NCBI GenBank assembly: GCA_028694115.1
Contig: JAQUUB010000002.1
Coordinates: forward strand, 1 to 64,000
Direction: 5' to 3'
Origin: Lachnospiraceae bacterium
Lineage (GTDB): Bacteria > Bacillota_A > Clostridia > Lachnospirales > Lachnospiraceae
Length of the DNA stretch: 64,000 nt
In this document: piece by piece, positions 25,514 to 34,575 of the stretch
How positions within the stretch are numbered: position 1 is the stretch's first letter
Layout of the letters: each line of letters begins with the position of its first letter
Notes under the pieces: generated by a model
What the model was told of the DNA's origin: nothing
What the model saw: only the letters and a program-made list of their open reading frames with translations
The model's database searches: none
Program-made: the position numbers and the translations under genes

Positions 25514-26697
25514 AAATATTATGTTTGTTTCAAAAATTCAGTTTTCAATCTGCCACGATTTATTTGGACTTAATGAATGAATTAATTAAGAGAGGACATC
25601 AAGTAACAATCGTAGCAGGTACTTCGGAAAATTATCAGGAAAATAAAATATATCAGGAAGAAGGTTGCAAAGTTGTATATGTTCGTTTGCCTGATCAATT
25701 TAAAGCGGGTAAAATTAAAAAGGGACTTGTACAATTGATGATGGAGCCTAAAATGATTTCGCAGATCAAACGTCATTTTTGGAAGGAAGAATTTGATTTA
25801 CTTCTTTATCCTACGCCACCAATCACTCTTGCCAATGTAGTAATGAAATGCAAAAAGCATTTTCGTGCAAAATCGTATTTAATGCTTAAGGATATTTTTC
25901 CACAGAATGCTGTGGACTTACATATGATGCGGGAAAAGAGTCTGATACACAGATATTTTCTTTTCGTGGAAAAGAAATTATATCATGCTTCGGATTATAT
26001 TGGCTGCATGTCAAAAGCCAATATACAATATATGAAAAAAAAATTAGCACCAATAGAACAAATGAAATTGGAATTATTTCCAAATACTATTTATGTAAAC
26101 CCATTACCGTTAAAAAAAGAAAGAGAATCAGAAAAAGAAATCACTCATTTTGTGTTTGGTGGTAATCTTGGTAAGCCTCAGGCAATTGATTTTTTACTAA
26201 AGGGTATTGAACAATTAAATCATTATGATTTGGCAAAATTCTTAATCATTGGTGATGGAACAGAAAGCAAAAAAGTAGAAACCTATATTAAAGAGCATAA
26301 ATTGTTTCAGGCAGAGTATCACAGGCAGCTTTCAAGAGAAGAATATGAAAAGAAGCTTATGCTACAGGATGTTGGATTGGTTCTATTAAATAAGGACTTT
26401 ACAATTCCGAATTTTCCATCAAGGATTCTATCCTATATGCAAATGGCAAAACCAATTTTGGCAGTAACGGATTCTACAACTGATATTGGGGATGTAATTA
26501 CAAAAGAAGCGGGATGTGGATACTTTTGTCCATCCGATGATGTTGATAAATTTGTAGTAGTGGTAAAAAACATATGTGAAAATAAAGATTTGCAGAGCGT
26601 TAAGGGTAAAAATGGGTATGCTTATTTGAAAGAGCATTATTCTGTTGAACAGTCAGTAACGATACTAGAGAATCATTTTAAGATAGATAATCATTAA
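25510..26697 (+). CDS. Glycosyltransferase family 4, WbuB-like
   Basis: This 395-residue GT-B enzyme begins MKILCLFQKFSFQSATIYLDL and has LMLKDIFPQNAVDL, the LQDLWPE-like segment of WbuB. VFGGNLGKPQAIDFLL, IIGDGTES and LNKDFTIPNFPSRILSYM complete the donor domain. WbuB is known as an L-FucNAc transferase, and the UDP-L-FucNAc genes capE, capF and capG follow directly, so it is the best candidate for adding that sugar as the second residue of the unit. A second WbuB-like protein is encoded at 42963. Confidence 0.85.
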   Translation: MKILCLFQKFSFQSATIYLDLMNELIKRGHQVTIVAGTSENYQENKIYQEEGCKVVYVRLPDQFKAGKIKKGLVQLMMEPKMISQIKRHFWKEEFDLLLYPTPPITLANVVMKCKKHFRAKSYLMLKDIFPQNAVDLHMMREKSLIHRYFLFVEKKLYHASDYIGCMSKANIQYMKKKLAPIEQMKLELFPNTIYVNPLPLKKERESEKEITHFVFGGNLGKPQAIDFLLKGIEQLNHYDLAKFLIIGDGTESKKVETYIKEHKLFQAEYHRQLSREEYEKKLMLQDVGLVLLNKDFTIPNFPSRILSYMQMAKPILAVTDSTTDIGDVITKEAGCGYFCPSDDVDKFVVVVKNICENKDLQSVKGKNGYAYLKEHYSVEQSVTILENHFKIDNH

Positions 26698-26716
26698 AAA
26701 AGATGGGAGAACAATT

Positions 26717-27748
26717 ATGTTTAAAGACAAGATATTATTAATTACCGGTGGTACAGGTTCTTTTGGAAATGCTGTACTAAAGAGATTTTTGGACACAGAT
26801 ATTAAGGAAATTCGAATTTTCTCTAGAGATGAGAAAAAGCAAGATGATATGCGTCATTTATATAATAATCCTAAAATTAAATATTATATTGGCAATGTAA
26901 GAGATTTGCAGAGTGTTAAGGGGGCAATGAATGGTGTGGATTATATCTTTCATGCGGCGGCGCTAAAACAGGTACCAAGCTGTGAATTTTTCCCGATTGA
27001 AGCAGTAAAAACAAATGTAGTGGGCACCGAAAATGTCCTAACAGCTGCGATTGAGGCAGGAGTTAAAAAGGTTATTTGTCTCTCCACGGATAAGGCTGCA
27101 TACCCTGTAAATGCAATGGGTACTTCAAAAGCGATGATGGAAAAGGTGTTTGTAGCAAAAAGCCGTACGATTGATCCAGAAAAAACGCTAATTTGTGGAA
27201 CAAGATATGGAAATGTAATGTGTTCTAGAGGATCTGTTATTCCACTTTTTATAGAGCAAATAAAAGAGGGAAAGTCACTTACTGTGACAGAACCCCAGAT
27301 GACACGTTTTATTATGAGCTTAGAAGAAGCGGTTGAATTAGTCCTCTATGCGTTTAAGAATGCAGAGAGCGGAGATATTATGGTGCAAAAAGCACCTGCA
27401 TGTACGATTGAAGTATTGGCGCAGGCAGTAAAAGAACTATTTCATGCAGAGAATGAGATTAAAGTGATAGGAATTCGTCACGGTGAAAAAATGTACGAGA
27501 CGCTATTAACAAATGAAGAGTGTGCCAGGGCTTTTGATCAGGGAGAATTCTACAGGGTACCTTGTGATAATAGAGACTTAAATTATGACAAGTATTTTAA
27601 AGAGGGAAATCAAGAGAGAGTAAAGCTAACGGAGTTTAATTCTAACAACACAGAAATTTTAAATGTTGAACAGGTGAAAGAAAAGCTACTAGAGCTTTCT
27701 TATATAAGAGACGAATTAGAAGCATGGGAATCGAAAAATAAAAACTAA
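26717..27748 (+). CDS. capE: UDP-GlcNAc 4,6-dehydratase/5-epimerase CapE (FnlA type)
   Basis: This 343-residue soluble enzyme has LLITGGTGSFGNAVL at the N-terminus and LSTDKAAYPVNAMGTSKAMMEK, the catalytic region of CapE/FnlA. It starts UDP-L-FucNAc synthesis by dehydrating and epimerising UDP-GlcNAc. The same type of product is also the first intermediate of pseudaminic acid (PseB reaction), so it could feed the nonulosonate genes at 36253 and 38772 as well. capF and capG follow in the usual order. Confidence 0.92.
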   Translation: MFKDKILLITGGTGSFGNAVLKRFLDTDIKEIRIFSRDEKKQDDMRHLYNNPKIKYYIGNVRDLQSVKGAMNGVDYIFHAAALKQVPSCEFFPIEAVKTNVVGTENVLTAAIEAGVKKVICLSTDKAAYPVNAMGTSKAMMEKVFVAKSRTIDPEKTLICGTRYGNVMCSRGSVIPLFIEQIKEGKSLTVTEPQMTRFIMSLEEAVELVLYAFKNAESGDIMVQKAPACTIEVLAQAVKELFHAENEIKVIGIRHGEKMYETLLTNEECARAFDQGEFYRVPCDNRDLNYDKYFKEGNQERVKLTEFNSNNTEILNVEQVKEKLLELSYIRDELEAWESKNKN

Positions 27749-27774
27749 AGCATGCTTTAGCATGCGGATGGGTG
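27745..27774 (+). promoter_or_regulatory. Class A leader hairpin between capE and capF
   Basis: GCATGC (27750-27755), TTTA and GCATGC (27760-27765) form a 6-bp hairpin; CTAAAGCATGCTTTAG (27745-27760) is an alternative palindrome. GGATGGGTGTAAGC links it to the ATG at 27780, as in the copies before 20229. It lies inside an operon, so a role in translation or RNA stability is more likely than in initiation of transcription. Confidence 0.55.
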
Positions 27775-27779
27775 TAAGC

Positions 27780-28907
27780 ATGAAAGTACTAGTAACTGGA
27801 GCAAAGGGATTTGTAGGAAAAAACTTAATCGTTGAATTAAGAAATAGAGGCTATGATGATATTTTTGAATATGATATTGACACTCCACAGGAAGAATTAG
27901 AGAGATATACAAAGGAATGTGAATTTGTATTCCATTTAGCGGGAGTCAATCGTCCCAAGGATGAAAAGGAATTTATGGAAGGAAACTTTGGGTTCACATC
28001 AATTCTTCTTGATTCATTAAAGAACCATTATAATCATTCGCCAATATTAATCACTTCTTCCATTCAGGCGGAACTTGATAATCCATATGGAAAGAGTAAA
28101 AAAGCAGGTGAGGATTTACTGTTTTCGTATGAGAGTGAGACAGGTGCCAAAGCAATTGTCTATCGTCTTCCAAATGTATTTGGTAAATGGTGCAGACCGA
28201 ATTATAACAGTGCCGTTGCGACCTTTTGCAATAACATTGCCTGTGGATTAGAGATACAGATTAATGATCGTAGTACGCAAATGCAATTAGTTTATATTGA
28301 TGATGTGGTGGATGAATTTATAAGGGCCCTAGAGGGTAATGCAACTCCTTTCCTCATGAATCAAAAGGAAAGCAAGTTTAAAGGTGTGAGTGTTGTTCAT
28401 AGCATAACTCTTGGAGAAATTGTGGATTTATTATATTCCTTTAAGGAAAGCCGTGGGAAATTGTCGGTTCCAAATATGGCCGATCCATTTACGAGTAAGC
28501 TCTATAGTACGTATCTAAGCTATTTGCCAAAGAATCAATTTTCCTATCCACTAAAAATGAATGTGGATAACAGAGGTTCCTTTACAGAATTTCTAAGAAC
28601 TGAGGATCGGGGCCAGGTTTCTGTAAATATTAGTAAACCGGGTATTACGAAAGGAAATCATTGGCATCATTCAAAGAATGAGAAATTTCTTGTAGTAAAA
28701 GGACAAGGCTTAATCCAATTTAGAAAAATTAACACAGAGGAAATTATTGAATATCATGTAACAGGAGATAAGCTGGAAGTTGTAGATATCCCTACAGGAT
28801 ATACTCATAATATTATTAATGAAGGAACAGAAGATATGGTGACGGTAATGTGGGCAAATGAAGCCTTCAATCCAGAAAAGCCAGATACTTTTTTTATGGA
28901 GGTATGA
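27780..28907 (+). CDS. capF: Bifunctional epimerase/reductase CapF (FnlB type) with C-terminal cupin
   Basis: This 375-residue enzyme joins an N-terminal short-chain dehydrogenase domain (VLVTGAKGFVGKNL; NPYGKSKKAGE with the catalytic Tyr/Lys) to a C-terminal cupin from about residue 250 (KPGITKGNHWHHSKNEKFLVV, metal-binding histidines). CapF epimerises at C3 and reduces the 4-keto intermediate to make UDP-6-deoxy-L-TalNAc. Length is as expected for CapF. The start at 27780 is chosen because the upstream ATG lies inside the hairpin leader. Confidence 0.93.
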   Translation: MKVLVTGAKGFVGKNLIVELRNRGYDDIFEYDIDTPQEELERYTKECEFVFHLAGVNRPKDEKEFMEGNFGFTSILLDSLKNHYNHSPILITSSIQAELDNPYGKSKKAGEDLLFSYESETGAKAIVYRLPNVFGKWCRPNYNSAVATFCNNIACGLEIQINDRSTQMQLVYIDDVVDEFIRALEGNATPFLMNQKESKFKGVSVVHSITLGEIVDLLYSFKESRGKLSVPNMADPFTSKLYSTYLSYLPKNQFSYPLKMNVDNRGSFTEFLRTEDRGQVSVNISKPGITKGNHWHHSKNEKFLVVKGQGLIQFRKINTEEIIEYHVTGDKLEVVDIPTGYTHNIINEGTEDMVTVMWANEAFNPEKPDTFFMEV

Positions 28908-28908
28908 G

Positions 28909-30036
28909 ATGAGCAATCGATTAAAGGTGATGACAATTATTGGTACAAGACCTGAAATTATTCGTCTTTCAGCAGTTATTAAATGTTGTGATAAGTATTT
29001 TGACCACATATTAGTTCATACAGGACAGAATTATGATTACACTCTGAATCAAGTATTTTTTGAAGATTTAGAACTTAGAGAACCTGATTTCTTCCTTGAA
29101 AGTGTAGGTGGCAATCTGGGAGAAACAATGGGAAATATTATAGCAAAATCCTATGAGTTAATGCAGAGAGAAAAACCAGAGGCTGTCTTGTTATTAGGAG
29201 ATACAAATTCTGCACTTTCTGCAATTTCAGCGAAAAGACTTAAAATTCCTATTTTTCATATGGAAGCAGGAAATCGCTGCTGGGACTGGAATGTTTCAGA
29301 AATGATTAATCGTAAGATTGTAGATCACATTTCTGATATCAATATGCCATATACAGAACATTCAAGAAGATATTTGTTAAGCGAAGGAATCGACGGAAAA
29401 ACGATTTTCGTAACAGGTTCTCCCATGCGAGAGGTTTTAAGAGATCACATGGAAAAAATCGAAGCTTCCGATGTGCTAAGTCGATTAGAATTAACCCCAA
29501 GAAAGTATATTTTGGTTTCTGCTCACAGGGAAGAAAATATAGATTTAGAAGAAAATTTTATGGATTTAATGAATTCTATAAACAATATTGCAGAAAAGTA
29601 TCAAATGCCTGTAATTTATTCTACACATCCACGTTCAAAGAAGTTTATTGAGCAGAGGAATTTTAAGTTTCATCCACTTGTATCTAATATGAAGCCATTT
29701 GGTTTTCTTGATTACAATCAGTTACAGATGAATGCATATTGTGTTCTTTCGGATAGCGGAACTCTTTCAGAAGAGTCATCAATGCTTAATTTCCCAGGAG
29801 TTCTTATTCGCACATCAACGGAAAGACCAGAAGTGCTTGATAAAGGAACCGTTGTAATTGGAGGAATCAAGGGAAACGACGTAGAACAAGCAACAGAACT
29901 CGCGGTTGCCATGTATGAAAATAAAGAAGAAGTAGTGATGGCTAGTGACTATTCTGATACGAATGTTTCTGTAAAAGTTGTAAAATTAATTCAAAGTTAT
30001 ACGGAAATTGTTAATAAGACTGTTTGGTTAAAATAG
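28909..30036 (+). CDS. capG: UDP-N-acetylhexosamine 2-epimerase CapG (FnlC/WecB type)
   Basis: This 375-residue non-hydrolysing epimerase converts UDP-6-deoxy-L-TalNAc to UDP-L-FucNAc. The start is KVMTIIGTRPEIIRLS. VLLLGDTNSALS, MEAGNRCWD, SAHREENID and the end region LSDSGTLSEESSMLNFPGVLIR carry the known catalytic Asp, Glu and His positions. GGAGG at 28898-28902 fits the ATG at 28909. With capE and capF it completes UDP-L-FucNAc synthesis in this operon. Confidence 0.93.
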   Translation: MSNRLKVMTIIGTRPEIIRLSAVIKCCDKYFDHILVHTGQNYDYTLNQVFFEDLELREPDFFLESVGGNLGETMGNIIAKSYELMQREKPEAVLLLGDTNSALSAISAKRLKIPIFHMEAGNRCWDWNVSEMINRKIVDHISDINMPYTEHSRRYLLSEGIDGKTIFVTGSPMREVLRDHMEKIEASDVLSRLELTPRKYILVSAHREENIDLEENFMDLMNSINNIAEKYQMPVIYSTHPRSKKFIEQRNFKFHPLVSNMKPFGFLDYNQLQMNAYCVLSDSGTLSEESSMLNFPGVLIRTSTERPEVLDKGTVVIGGIKGNDVEQATELAVAMYENKEEVVMASDYSDTNVSVKVVKLIQSYTEIVNKTVWLK

Positions 30037-30053
30037 AAGCATAGGAGAAAGTC

Positions 30054-31151
30054 ATGCGGATTTTAGTAAATGATATTGCTGCCAGTAAGACGGGGGCTTT
30101 ATCGATATTGACAGATTTTTATGAATATGTGAAATTGTATGACAAAGAAAATGAATGGATTTTTTTAATAGGTGGTCCCTTTATTGAGGAAACGGACCGT
30201 ATTAAAGTAATCATTATGGAACGGGTAAAAAGCAGTCAGAAAAACCGTTTAAAATTCGACTTGATACAAGGAAGCAGATTTATAAAAAAGTATCAACCAG
30301 ACGTTGTTTTCTCACTTCAGAATACTTTGACAAGAGGGAATATATACAATTCAAATGGTGATAAAATACCTGAAATCTTATATGTACATCAGCCTTTGGG
30401 ATTTCAGAAGTGGAAGAAGTTTTCTTTCTTTAAATCAGAAGAAAGAGAGTATGCAATCTATCAATACTTAATAGGTGCAATGATTGATGCCTCTGTTAAG
30501 AAAGCAGATCGCGTAATCGTACAAACCGCATGGATGAAAGAAGCAGTCATTAGAAAAACTCTAATAGCTCCTGATAAAATAGAAAATATTTTACCGAATA
30601 TACCTGATCTATCTTCCTATAAAAAGGAGGGAGAACATAACCCAAAACAATTCTTTTTCCCATCAGGTGAAATTTTATATAAGAACCATGAATGCATATT
30701 AAAGGCTTCTAGATTGTTAAATCAAAGGGGAATTACGGATTACAAGGTATTCTTCACATTAAAAAGTTTAGAAGATGTCACGAAGCGGGTTTATGAAGAC
30801 AATCACGATAATATTCATTGGATGGGTAGAATAAGTAGAGAAGAAGTATTCTCGTTTTATAATACGAGTACTCTCATATTTCCCTCTTATATTGAGACCT
30901 TCGGTGTTCCCTTAGCAGAAGCAAGGCAGATGAATACGTTGATTTTAGCTTCTGATTGTCCGTTTTGTCATGAAGTTTTAGACGGATATGAGAATGCATA
31001 CTTTTTTAATCCTTTTAAGGAGCAAGAGTTATCACAGTTAATGGAGCATGTAATATCAGGAAAATTAACGTTTAAGCCGTCAAAGACAATAGAAACGACA
31101 CAAAGTAATAGCTATGGCAGAATTTTAGAGCTGCTTACCAAGGAAAGATAG
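30054..31151 (+). CDS. Glycosyltransferase family 4
   Basis: This 365-residue GT-B enzyme begins MRILVNDIAASKTGALSIL and contains YVHQPLGFQ, the donor-domain start FFFPSGEILYKNHECIL and the retaining GT4 signature PSYIETFGVPLAEARQM with two glutamates. It should add a sugar to the module 2 unit after the FucNAc residue. Donor unknown. It sits between capG and a polymerase-like gene, spaced by five bases. Confidence 0.85.
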   Translation: MRILVNDIAASKTGALSILTDFYEYVKLYDKENEWIFLIGGPFIEETDRIKVIIMERVKSSQKNRLKFDLIQGSRFIKKYQPDVVFSLQNTLTRGNIYNSNGDKIPEILYVHQPLGFQKWKKFSFFKSEEREYAIYQYLIGAMIDASVKKADRVIVQTAWMKEAVIRKTLIAPDKIENILPNIPDLSSYKKEGEHNPKQFFFPSGEILYKNHECILKASRLLNQRGITDYKVFFTLKSLEDVTKRVYEDNHDNIHWMGRISREEVFSFYNTSTLIFPSYIETFGVPLAEARQMNTLILASDCPFCHEVLDGYENAYFFNPFKEQELSQLMEHVISGKLTFKPSKTIETTQSNSYGRILELLTKER

Positions 31152-31156
31152 GGTTC

Positions 31157-32371
31157 ATGATTAGAATGGAAAATAATACAATCAAGTCGCTGACAAATAA
31201 ATTTAAACTATATGAATGGTATTATGTGATGGTCATTGTTGGTTATATAATGACACTGGTGTCGGGAATTGTTCATCCTGGAATCATAGCATCTTTACTA
31301 TTGCTGCTAATTACAGGACAATTATTTTTTGATAAGCAGTTTTGTATGAAAGGGACAATAGATTATTTGATGGCTCTCTATTTTATCTATAATTTACTTT
31401 CGGGTACCTGGTGTGTAAGTTTCGGGATGCCAATATCGGTATTTTTGGGTGAATTTGCTACAGCCGCACTTCCGATGGTGTTTTATTATGTTGGAAGAAG
31501 CATTACAGATCATTTAGAGGGATTTTATCGTAAATTCATAATAGCTATTTTTCTTGTTTGTATCGTTGGTTTTGTTTTATATATCTTTGCACCAGAATTC
31601 TATTTAAATTACTTATATAATTTACATTATATTTCTAAGGCAGATGCTCCAACGATGAGGATTCGAATGATATCTGTAATTGGTAGTATTTTAGTTGGTT
31701 ATCTATCCGTTGCGGCAATGCTTGCAAGTTCACATATTATAATAAATTCTAAAGGAAAAAGTGGAAAATTGTTATTGTTTATCAATTGTTTCTTTGCTTT
31801 TATGAGTAATCAACGTTCGGCTATGGTAGTGGCCATGGTGGTATTGGTATATGTTAATTTGTTAATTTTTTTCACATTTAAACTGCTTCCTAAAAAGTAT
31901 TTTGCTATGGAGTGCGGAGGCATCATTGTAGCATTTGCAGGTATTTGCATCATCTATTTTCCAGCAATTATGAAAATTTATTATCGACTGGTTTCACTTC
32001 CAGGGGCAATTGGTCAAAGAAGTGACCAGTGGGTCGGAGCTATGAATAATATGGCAAATATCTGGCTCGGAAATGGCTTGGGTGCAAATGGTCACAGAGC
32101 CCAGGGATTTACAGATTATTTTATCGCAGATGGTGGTCTGGCTAAGCTTTTTTGCGAAATGGGGATTCTTGGAACTTCTATTTTTATATTTATGATGATT
32201 CTTATTTTCAGGAAGGGTTCTAAGAAGCTAGTCAAATGTAGCGCAGAGCTTGGAATTATTGCAATTACTCTTTTGCAATGTATTGGTTCGAACTTATTGG
32301 AGTTTCAATTAGCAACTCCTATTTTCTGGTTTGCAGTAGGTAGATGTGCATCGGTAATAATGGAAGAATAG
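31157..32371 (+). CDS. O-antigen polymerase/ligase-like membrane protein of module 2
   Basis: This 404-residue membrane protein has about eleven hydrophobic segments. NQRSAMVVAMVV, then GQRSDQWVGAMNN, and WLGNGLGANGHRAQ followed by ADGGLAKLFCEMGILG fit the loop of Wzy/WaaL proteins, with Arg and His residues at the usual places. It is the probable repeat-unit polymerase for module 2. The ATG at 31157 is used here; an ATG nine bases later is possible because the AGGG ribosome site is close. It is not obviously paralogous to the two module 1 copies beyond family level. Confidence 0.75.
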   Translation: MIRMENNTIKSLTNKFKLYEWYYVMVIVGYIMTLVSGIVHPGIIASLLLLLITGQLFFDKQFCMKGTIDYLMALYFIYNLLSGTWCVSFGMPISVFLGEFATAALPMVFYYVGRSITDHLEGFYRKFIIAIFLVCIVGFVLYIFAPEFYLNYLYNLHYISKADAPTMRIRMISVIGSILVGYLSVAAMLASSHIIINSKGKSGKLLLFINCFFAFMSNQRSAMVVAMVVLVYVNLLIFFTFKLLPKKYFAMECGGIIVAFAGICIIYFPAIMKIYYRLVSLPGAIGQRSDQWVGAMNNMANIWLGNGLGANGHRAQGFTDYFIADGGLAKLFCEMGILGTSIFIFMMILIFRKGSKKLVKCSAELGIIAITLLQCIGSNLLEFQLATPIFWFAVGRCASVIMEE

Positions 32372-32390
32372 CTTAATAAGGAGTTTATGC

Positions 32391-33473
32391 ATGAAAGTAA
32401 TGTGCTTGTATTTGCCTCAGTATCATGAATTTAAAGAGAATAATGAATGGTGGGGAAAAGGTTATACAGAGTGGACCGCTGTGAAATCAGCAAAACCTTT
32501 ATATAAGGGACATATTCAGCCTAAAATCCCTCTAAATGACAACTATTATGATTTAAAAAGGGATGGTGTAGAAACATTAAAGTGGCAGGCTGAATTAGCC
32601 AATCAATATGGAATTTATGGATTTAGTTTTTATCAATATTGGTTTTTGGGTAAACAATTAATGGAAACACCTATGGAAACACTATTACAGCATCCTGAAA
32701 TCCCAATGCGTTATAATATTTGCTGGGCAAATGAAACATGGACAAGAACATGGTATGGATTAGAAAGCGAAATATTAATGAAGCAGGAATATGGAACCAA
32801 AGATGATTGGGAAAAGCATTTTCTTTATCTATTACCATTTTTTAAAGATGAGAGATATATTAAGATTGAGGGAAAACCTGTATTTCAGATTTATCGTACA
32901 ACAGATATCGGGCAGTTATCAGAAATGCTCGGCTATTTTAGAAAAAGAGCAAGAGAAGAAGGGTTTGAAGATTTACATGTAATTTCAGGAAATACGGCAG
33001 GGGAATTAGAAACAAGAAAAGAGCTGGTAGACGGATTTTACAATTTCGAACCCGGATTTACGTTAAAACATCATATTGGTGCGACAAAAATGTTAAAATA
33101 TAATGTGTCTGTGTTTATGAAGTCGTTCTACAATAAGATACTAAAAAAACAGGTATTAGAAAGAAGCATCAAAGCAAAGTGGATTTTAGATTCTATCACA
33201 AGTCGGAACTATGATTTGAATGAATATCCGGGATTGATTGCTGATTGGGATAATACTCCTAGACGTTCTTATAAAGGATTAGTATATAAAGGGACAAACC
33301 CTAAAGATTTCGAACGTGCTCTTTCGATTTTAAAAGAAAAAGTGCAAGGAAGAACATGCGACTTTGTCTATATTAATGCATGGAATGAATGGGGAGAGGG
33401 TGCAGTCCTAGAACCTGATACGGATAAGAAGTATGGTTATTTGGAAAGTGTGAAAAGAATTTCTAAGAAGTGA
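32391..33473 (+). CDS. WbsX-type glycan biosynthesis protein (GH99-like)
   Basis: This 360-residue soluble protein begins VMCLYLPQYHEFKENNEWW, followed by GKGYTEWTAVKSAKPLYKGH and NICWANETWTRTW. It ends with VYINAWNEWGEGAVLEPD. These are the hallmarks of the WbsX/glycosyltransferase-WbsX family, distantly related to GH99. Members occur in O-antigen and capsule loci, but their reaction is not firmly established. Its last codons double as the 5' strand of a structured leader element (33448-33533) that precedes the next gene. Confidence 0.88.
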   Translation: MKVMCLYLPQYHEFKENNEWWGKGYTEWTAVKSAKPLYKGHIQPKIPLNDNYYDLKRDGVETLKWQAELANQYGIYGFSFYQYWFLGKQLMETPMETLLQHPEIPMRYNICWANETWTRTWYGLESEILMKQEYGTKDDWEKHFLYLLPFFKDERYIKIEGKPVFQIYRTTDIGQLSEMLGYFRKRAREEGFEDLHVISGNTAGELETRKELVDGFYNFEPGFTLKHHIGATKMLKYNVSVFMKSFYNKILKKQVLERSIKAKWILDSITSRNYDLNEYPGLIADWDNTPRRSYKGLVYKGTNPKDFERALSILKEKVQGRTCDFVYINAWNEWGEGAVLEPDTDKKYGYLESVKRISKK

Positions 33474-33533
33474 AAGTACCGCTTCTAAGAAATTCTATAT
33501 TTCACACAGGAAGAAGTCGCAAGCGCCTTCTTC
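33448..33533 (+). promoter_or_regulatory. Class B structured leader element (complete copy)
   Basis: The outer stem is GTGTGAAA (33448-33455) with TTTCACAC (33500-33507). The inner stem is AGAATTTCT (33456-33464) with AGAAATTCT (33488-33496), extended by AGAAG/CTTCT. A second hairpin has GAAGAAG (33510-33516), TCGCAAGCGC and CTTCTTC (33527-33533). The same architecture occurs at 53454-53538 with a compensated inner stem. It overlaps the 3' end of the WbsX gene and precedes the start at 33560, where AGGTG is the ribosome site. Confidence 0.7.
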
Positions 33534-33559
33534 TTAATTATTGGAAACGTAGGTGTAAA

Positions 33560-34546
33560 ATGGAAAATAAGAAAATTAGTGTGATTGTAATTATCTATAA
33601 GATAGAGCCATATCTTAGACAATGTTTAGAAAGTATCATTCATCAAACCTATCATAATCTTGAGATTATTCTTGCTGTTGCAAAAGGGACAGATCAATGT
33701 GAAGCTATTTGTTATGAATATGCTAAGAAGGATGGTCGTTTTAAAGTATTATCCCTAGAGCCCAAGGGAGCGGCAGATGCCAGAAATCATGGGTTGCAGA
33801 CAGCAACTGGAGATTATATCGGATTTGTAGATGGGGATGATTATATTGAAGAGGATATGTATGAAACGTTAGTACGTAATTTAGAGTATTATCATTGTGA
33901 AATTGCGGTATGTGGGCGTTTTTATGAATTTGTAAATAAGACTCTGCAGGATGAAAAAAAAGAACCAATTGTTATGAACTCTTCTGAGGCGTTTGCCATG
34001 GTATTGAAAGGAACTGGATTCTTTTTACACTGCTGGGATAAGCTATTTGAGCGGAGGATTTTTGAAGGAATAATGTTCCCGGTCGATTCTTACGTAGAGG
34101 ATCGAATTGTAGTAAATCGCTTATTAGATCAGGCAAATACAATCGTGTATGATTCAACTCCCAAATATCATTTTAGGGAAAGAGGGGACAGCTTATCAAA
34201 AGCTGACAAAATGTCGGAAAGAAATACAATTGCAAATGAAGAACTAGAACGTTATGTAAACAAAAAACACCCAGAGCTTCATGATATTATGCAAAGCTTT
34301 ATGATTTATGAACACATTACCTGCATACAAAATTTAATGATGGAGCAAAAGAATCATACAAAAGAGCTGGAAAGTCATAAAAAATATTTAAAGGAAAATC
34401 TAAAATCAGCAAAAAAAAATGAAAAAATAAGTAAAAAAGTGTATAGTAAACAATTAATGGCAATCTATTTGCCTGAAATTCTTAAATGGATTACAAAGAG
34501 ACGTGTTAAGAAACAAGCAAAAGATCTCGTACGGTTTCAATTATAA
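33560..34546 (+). CDS. Glycosyltransferase family 2
   Basis: This 328-residue GT-A enzyme has ISVIVIIYKIEPYLRQCLES at the start, GAADARNHGLQTA and FVDGDDYIEEDM as the DxD region, and VEDRIVVNRLLDQA on the acceptor side. The usual DDGS box is replaced by LAVAKGTDQC, a divergence also seen in some capsule GT2s. A lysine-rich C-terminal tail (about 290-328) could bind the membrane surface. An open frame extends 30 codons upstream, but that part is the class B leader element; GGTG before 33560 gives the real start. Confidence 0.82.
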   Translation: MENKKISVIVIIYKIEPYLRQCLESIIHQTYHNLEIILAVAKGTDQCEAICYEYAKKDGRFKVLSLEPKGAADARNHGLQTATGDYIGFVDGDDYIEEDMYETLVRNLEYYHCEIAVCGRFYEFVNKTLQDEKKEPIVMNSSEAFAMVLKGTGFFLHCWDKLFERRIFEGIMFPVDSYVEDRIVVNRLLDQANTIVYDSTPKYHFRERGDSLSKADKMSERNTIANEELERYVNKKHPELHDIMQSFMIYEHITCIQNLMMEQKNHTKELESHKKYLKENLKSAKKNEKISKKVYSKQLMAIYLPEILKWITKRRVKKQAKDLVRFQL

Positions 34547-34575
34547 ATATTTCTATTAGTCTAAAGGAGAAAATT

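Noticed and set aside
33470..33559. N-terminal extension of the GT2 at 33560
   Set aside because: These codons coincide with the class B stems; the AGGTG site and the standard GT2 start place the beginning at 33560.
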